Origin: Candidatus Sulfotelmatobacter sp.
GTDB lineage: Bacteria > Acidobacteriota > Terriglobia > Terriglobales > Acidobacteriaceae
DNA length: 6,760 nucleotides
Assembly (NCBI GenBank): GCA_030037575.1
Contig: JASHRB010000132.1
Span: 1-6,760, forward strand
Reading direction: 5' to 3'
Below are positions 6,095 to 6,760 of this stretch, piece after piece; positions within the stretch are counted from its first letter, which is position 1, and the number at the start of each line of letters is the position of its first letter. Made by a program: the position numbers and the translations under genes. The notes under the pieces are model-generated. The model ran no database searches, had not been told where the DNA came from, and was given only the letters and a program-made list of their open reading frames with translations.

Positions 6095-6601
6095 ATGACC
6101 TTCCCCAAATATCTTGTGCTGGCCGGAGTCACCGTGTTTGCCGCCGCCGGCGATGCCATGCTTTCGCAGGGAATGAAGCAAAGCGGCGGCATCTCTCCCG
6201 TTCATTTTCCGAGCCTCATTCTGGCTGTGCTCAATCCCTGGATTGCGGTTGGCATTCTGCTTCTGCTCGGATTCTTCGGGGCTTACATGACCGCCTTGTC
6301 GTGGGCCGATCTCACCTACGTGATGCCGGCAACCTCGATGGGATACGTTTTGCTAGCACTGGTAGCAAAATTTGGGTTGCATGAACAGGTGAGCGCAGCG
6401 CGGTGGCTGGGAATCGCCTTAATTACCGGCGGCGTGGGATTTGTGGCCGGGGGAAAGGAGAGTACGACGAGTTCAGGTTCCGGCATCTCGCAAAAGGAGC
6501 GAGGCATAAAACCGCCACAGCGAGATGACTCGCGAGGTTCGGCCGAGATTGACAAGCACGCATCGGGCGATCATGCGGCCGCTACTGGAGCTGGACCATG
6601 A
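6095..6601 (+). CDS. Small EamA/SMR-like four-helix membrane transporter, first of a pair
   Basis: Four hydrophobic helices are visible at about residues 5-25, 42-67, 73-93 and 102-119, the size of one EamA repeat or an SMR (EmrE-like) protein. Family-type motifs are GDAMLSQGMKQ (19-29), ALSWADLTYVMPATSMGYVL (67-86) and HEQVSAARWLGIALITGGV (96-114). Such proteins work as dimers; relatives export drugs or polyamines, and the ArnE/ArnF pair flips undecaprenyl-phosphate-aminoarabinose. After helix 4 comes an unusual hydrophilic tail of about 48 residues (121-168), rich in Ser, Gly, Asp and charged residues. It is not typical of the family and resembles no domain I know. The ATG at 6095 has no Shine-Dalgarno, but it begins exactly at helix 1. 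Its stop overlaps the next gene's start in ATGA (6598-6601), so the two are translationally coupled and probably act together. The substrate is unknown. Confidence 0.82.
   Translation: MTFPKYLVLAGVTVFAAAGDAMLSQGMKQSGGISPVHFPSLILAVLNPWIAVGILLLLGFFGAYMTALSWADLTYVMPATSMGYVLLALVAKFGLHEQVSAARWLGIALITGGVGFVAGGKESTTSSGSGISQKERGIKPPQRDDSRGSAEIDKHASGDHAAATGAGP
6587..6590 (+). promoter_or_regulatory. Ribosome binding site GGAG of the second EamA-like gene
   Basis: GGAG is placed seven bases before the ATG at 6598, inside the last codons of the preceding gene. Together with the ATGA stop/start overlap it supports the second start and coupled translation. Confidence 0.6.
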
Positions 6602-6760
6602 AAGCGCTCTACACCTGGGGCGGGATTCTGGCGATTGTTGTGGCGTCGGTCGTGGGAGACGTTTTGCTCTCGCGAGCGATGAAGGAGGTGGGCGATGTCG
6701 GCGAGTTGCGCCGGCGAAGCGGGCTGCTGATGGTAATCCGGCGAACGCTGGGTAATCCGC
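6598..6760 (+). CDS. Second small EamA/SMR-like membrane protein (partial, runs off the right edge)
   Basis: Fifty-four residues are visible, beginning MKALYTWGGILAIVVASVVG. The first helix covers about 6-25 and is followed by GDVLLSRAMKEVGDVGELRR, which parallels GDAMLSQGMKQSGGI of the preceding protein; the two genes are therefore paralogues, probably an old tandem duplication. The frame overlaps the first gene by four bases (ATGA) and has a good ribosome binding site, so both proteins are likely made in similar amounts and may form a heterodimer, as small paired EamA/SMR proteins often do. The rest, presumably three more helices, is outside the window. Function is unassigned beyond the transporter-like family. 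Confidence 0.75.
   Translation, partial: MKALYTWGGILAIVVASVVGDVLLSRAMKEVGDVGELRRRSGLLMVIRRTLGNP

Noticed and set aside
6525..6755. Plus-strand frame of 76 codons at the right end
   Set aside because: It overlaps both EamA-like genes in another frame and is Arg/Gly-rich without hydrophobic helices. The frame starting at 6598 has the ribosome binding site and the family motif.

Overview
This 6.76 kb stretch looks like chromosomal DNA of a moderately GC-rich Gram-negative bacterium. Acidobacteriota is my best guess, an inference from the overall feel of the proteins and from a hopanoid-type radical SAM gene beside paired EamA-type small membrane proteins. The TolC-type outer-membrane gene shows directly that the cell has an outer membrane. 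I see no insertion sequence, CRISPR array, phage gene, tRNA or rRNA.

Layout, left half. A glycerate 2-kinase gene (MOFRL family) lies on the minus strand and runs off the left edge. Its start is at 701, behind a perfect TATAAT box with a 16-bp palindrome over the expected -35 position. Upstream of it, on the same strand, is a small alpha/beta hydrolase (841-1524). An M20 metallopeptidase (1667-2701) is transcribed away from the hydrolase on the plus strand. Both divergent genes lack a Shine-Dalgarno sequence and have TANNNT boxes 6-8 bases from the start codon, so they may be leaderless.

Layout, centre. An outer-membrane efflux protein gene of the TolC/OEP family (2898-4217) is interrupted by a single in-frame amber codon at 3789-3791. 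The reading frame and the homology continue on both sides of the stop. An 18-bp palindrome sits just before the gene.

Layout, right half. A radical SAM/B12-type enzyme recognised as HpnJ (4475-5947), which makes the cyclitol ether headgroup of composite hopanoids, is closed by a strong intrinsic terminator (5971-6005). Behind the terminator come two overlapping genes for small EamA/SMR-like membrane proteins, the second cut by the right edge. The pair resembles in form the two-subunit ArnE/ArnF lipid-sugar flippase. With hpnJ next door, a role in moving a modified hopanoid or other lipid is an attractive but unproven idea.

The glycerate kinase, hydrolase and peptidase look like independent housekeeping or catabolic genes. 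Only the hpnJ-EamA-EamA segment suggests a shared pathway. The points most worth following up are the amber codon in the efflux gene, the two palindromes at gene starts, and the paired transporters behind hpnJ.
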